NCBI GenBank assembly: GCA_905221605.1
Contig: CAJNDS010002220.1
Location: 12,501 to 75,000, forward strand
Length of the DNA: 62,500 bases
From: Symbiodinium natans
Taxonomy: Eukaryota > Sar > Dinophyceae > Suessiales > Symbiodiniaceae
Reading direction: 5' to 3'
The notes under the pieces are model-generated. The model was not told the origin of the DNA and made no database searches. It was given only the letters and a program-made list of their open reading frames with translations. The position numbers were made by a program, and so were the translations under genes. Position 1 is the stretch's first letter. The number at the start of each line of letters is the position of its first letter. This document shows positions 62,085 to 62,500 of this stretch, piece by piece.

Positions 62085-62500
62085 AGCGGACAACGACATC
62101 TCCTCTTCGTCCAGCTCTTCGAGCAGCTCTTCCTAGGCGCTCCGCGGAATGGGTTGCGTTTGGGCCTGGAGCCGTCGCTTCTGGATCTCGAGACGCAATG
62201 CCTGCTTCAGCTCTGGGATGAGGCTGCTTCTCTGACGCTAGCGTTCGTTCTCCTGTGCGGCCTGCTTGTTCAGATACTGTTTCTGTGGCAGGTACAAACG
62301 CAGCAGGCCTGCGCTTTTGGCTTGGCTCCTCAGGTTCTGGCGCTGACCTCGCACGTGTGTGCTGCGGAGAACCTGGAAGGGCGGCTTCTGTGGGAGCTCG
62401 GCTGTCTTTGTCTTTCGTAGGCAGGTTGGCATCGCGGCCCGGGAAGCTCATCTTCGCGCCCTCTGTGACGATCTTGGCTGCCTGGAGCGTGTCCGACGGT
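62085..62500 (-). pseudogene. Minus-strand coding remnant with frameshift and two TAG codons
   Basis: From the window end, one frame reads DTLQAAKIVTEGAKMSFPGR then DANLPTKDK. It continues in another frame as LPQKPPFQVLRSTHVRGQRQ, then LRLYLPQKQYLNKQAAQENE. After a TAG it resumes with SLIPELKQALRLEIQKRRLQ, and after a second TAG with EELLEELDEEEMSLSAAC. The helix-forming Gln/Glu/Lys/Arg composition continues past each break. A decayed gene is most likely. It is cut by the window edge. Confidence 0.45.

Overview
This is nuclear DNA of a eukaryote, most likely a dinoflagellate. Degenerate copies of the plant/alveolate telomere heptamer TTTAGGG run through nearly the whole window. Genes are cut into exons of roughly 30-160 bp. 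Introns open with GT, GC or sometimes GA and close with AG, usually followed by an exon starting with G. Every convincing gene lies on the + strand. This mix of relaxed donors and one-way gene order is what is known from dinoflagellate genomes. All exons were called by eye from reading frame, phase and splice signals, with no alignment or RNA evidence.

Layout. 0.87-2.4 kb: 3' exons of an unrecognised gene. 4.0-10.2 kb: a gene of unknown function, with phase-consistent exons from 4781 to a stop at 10161. 12.48-20.78 kb: a class I SAM-dependent methyltransferase in about 11 exons. 23.0-24.25 kb: a possible small basic protein. 24.57-45.37 kb: a very long gene for an RNA-binding protein with an Arg-Asp-rich N-terminus, RS segments and at least one complete RRM; a 2.6 kb array of 53 bp repeats sits in one of its introns. 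48-59.4 kb: coding exons of one or more unrecognised + strand genes. 60-62.5 kb: DNA without the heptamers, with a long-inverted-repeat element, short tandem repeats and frame-broken coding remnants.

Three things stand out. (1) Introns have a repeat polarity: TTTAGGG-like blocks follow exons and CCCTAAA-like blocks precede them, so each intron has inverted telomere-like ends, and several donors are the heptamer itself (GTTTAG). This suggests telomere-like repeats have built or been co-opted into introns. (2) A broken fragment of a Bacteroidetes SusC/RagA-type TonB-dependent receptor lies on the minus strand at 49.63-50.07 kb, between host-type repeat blocks. (3) Small inverted-repeat elements recur, including a family of about 95 bp with four copies.

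The methyltransferase and RNA-binding genes look complete or nearly so and probably functional. Nothing suggests that the genes form one pathway; they look like neighbours in a one-way gene array.
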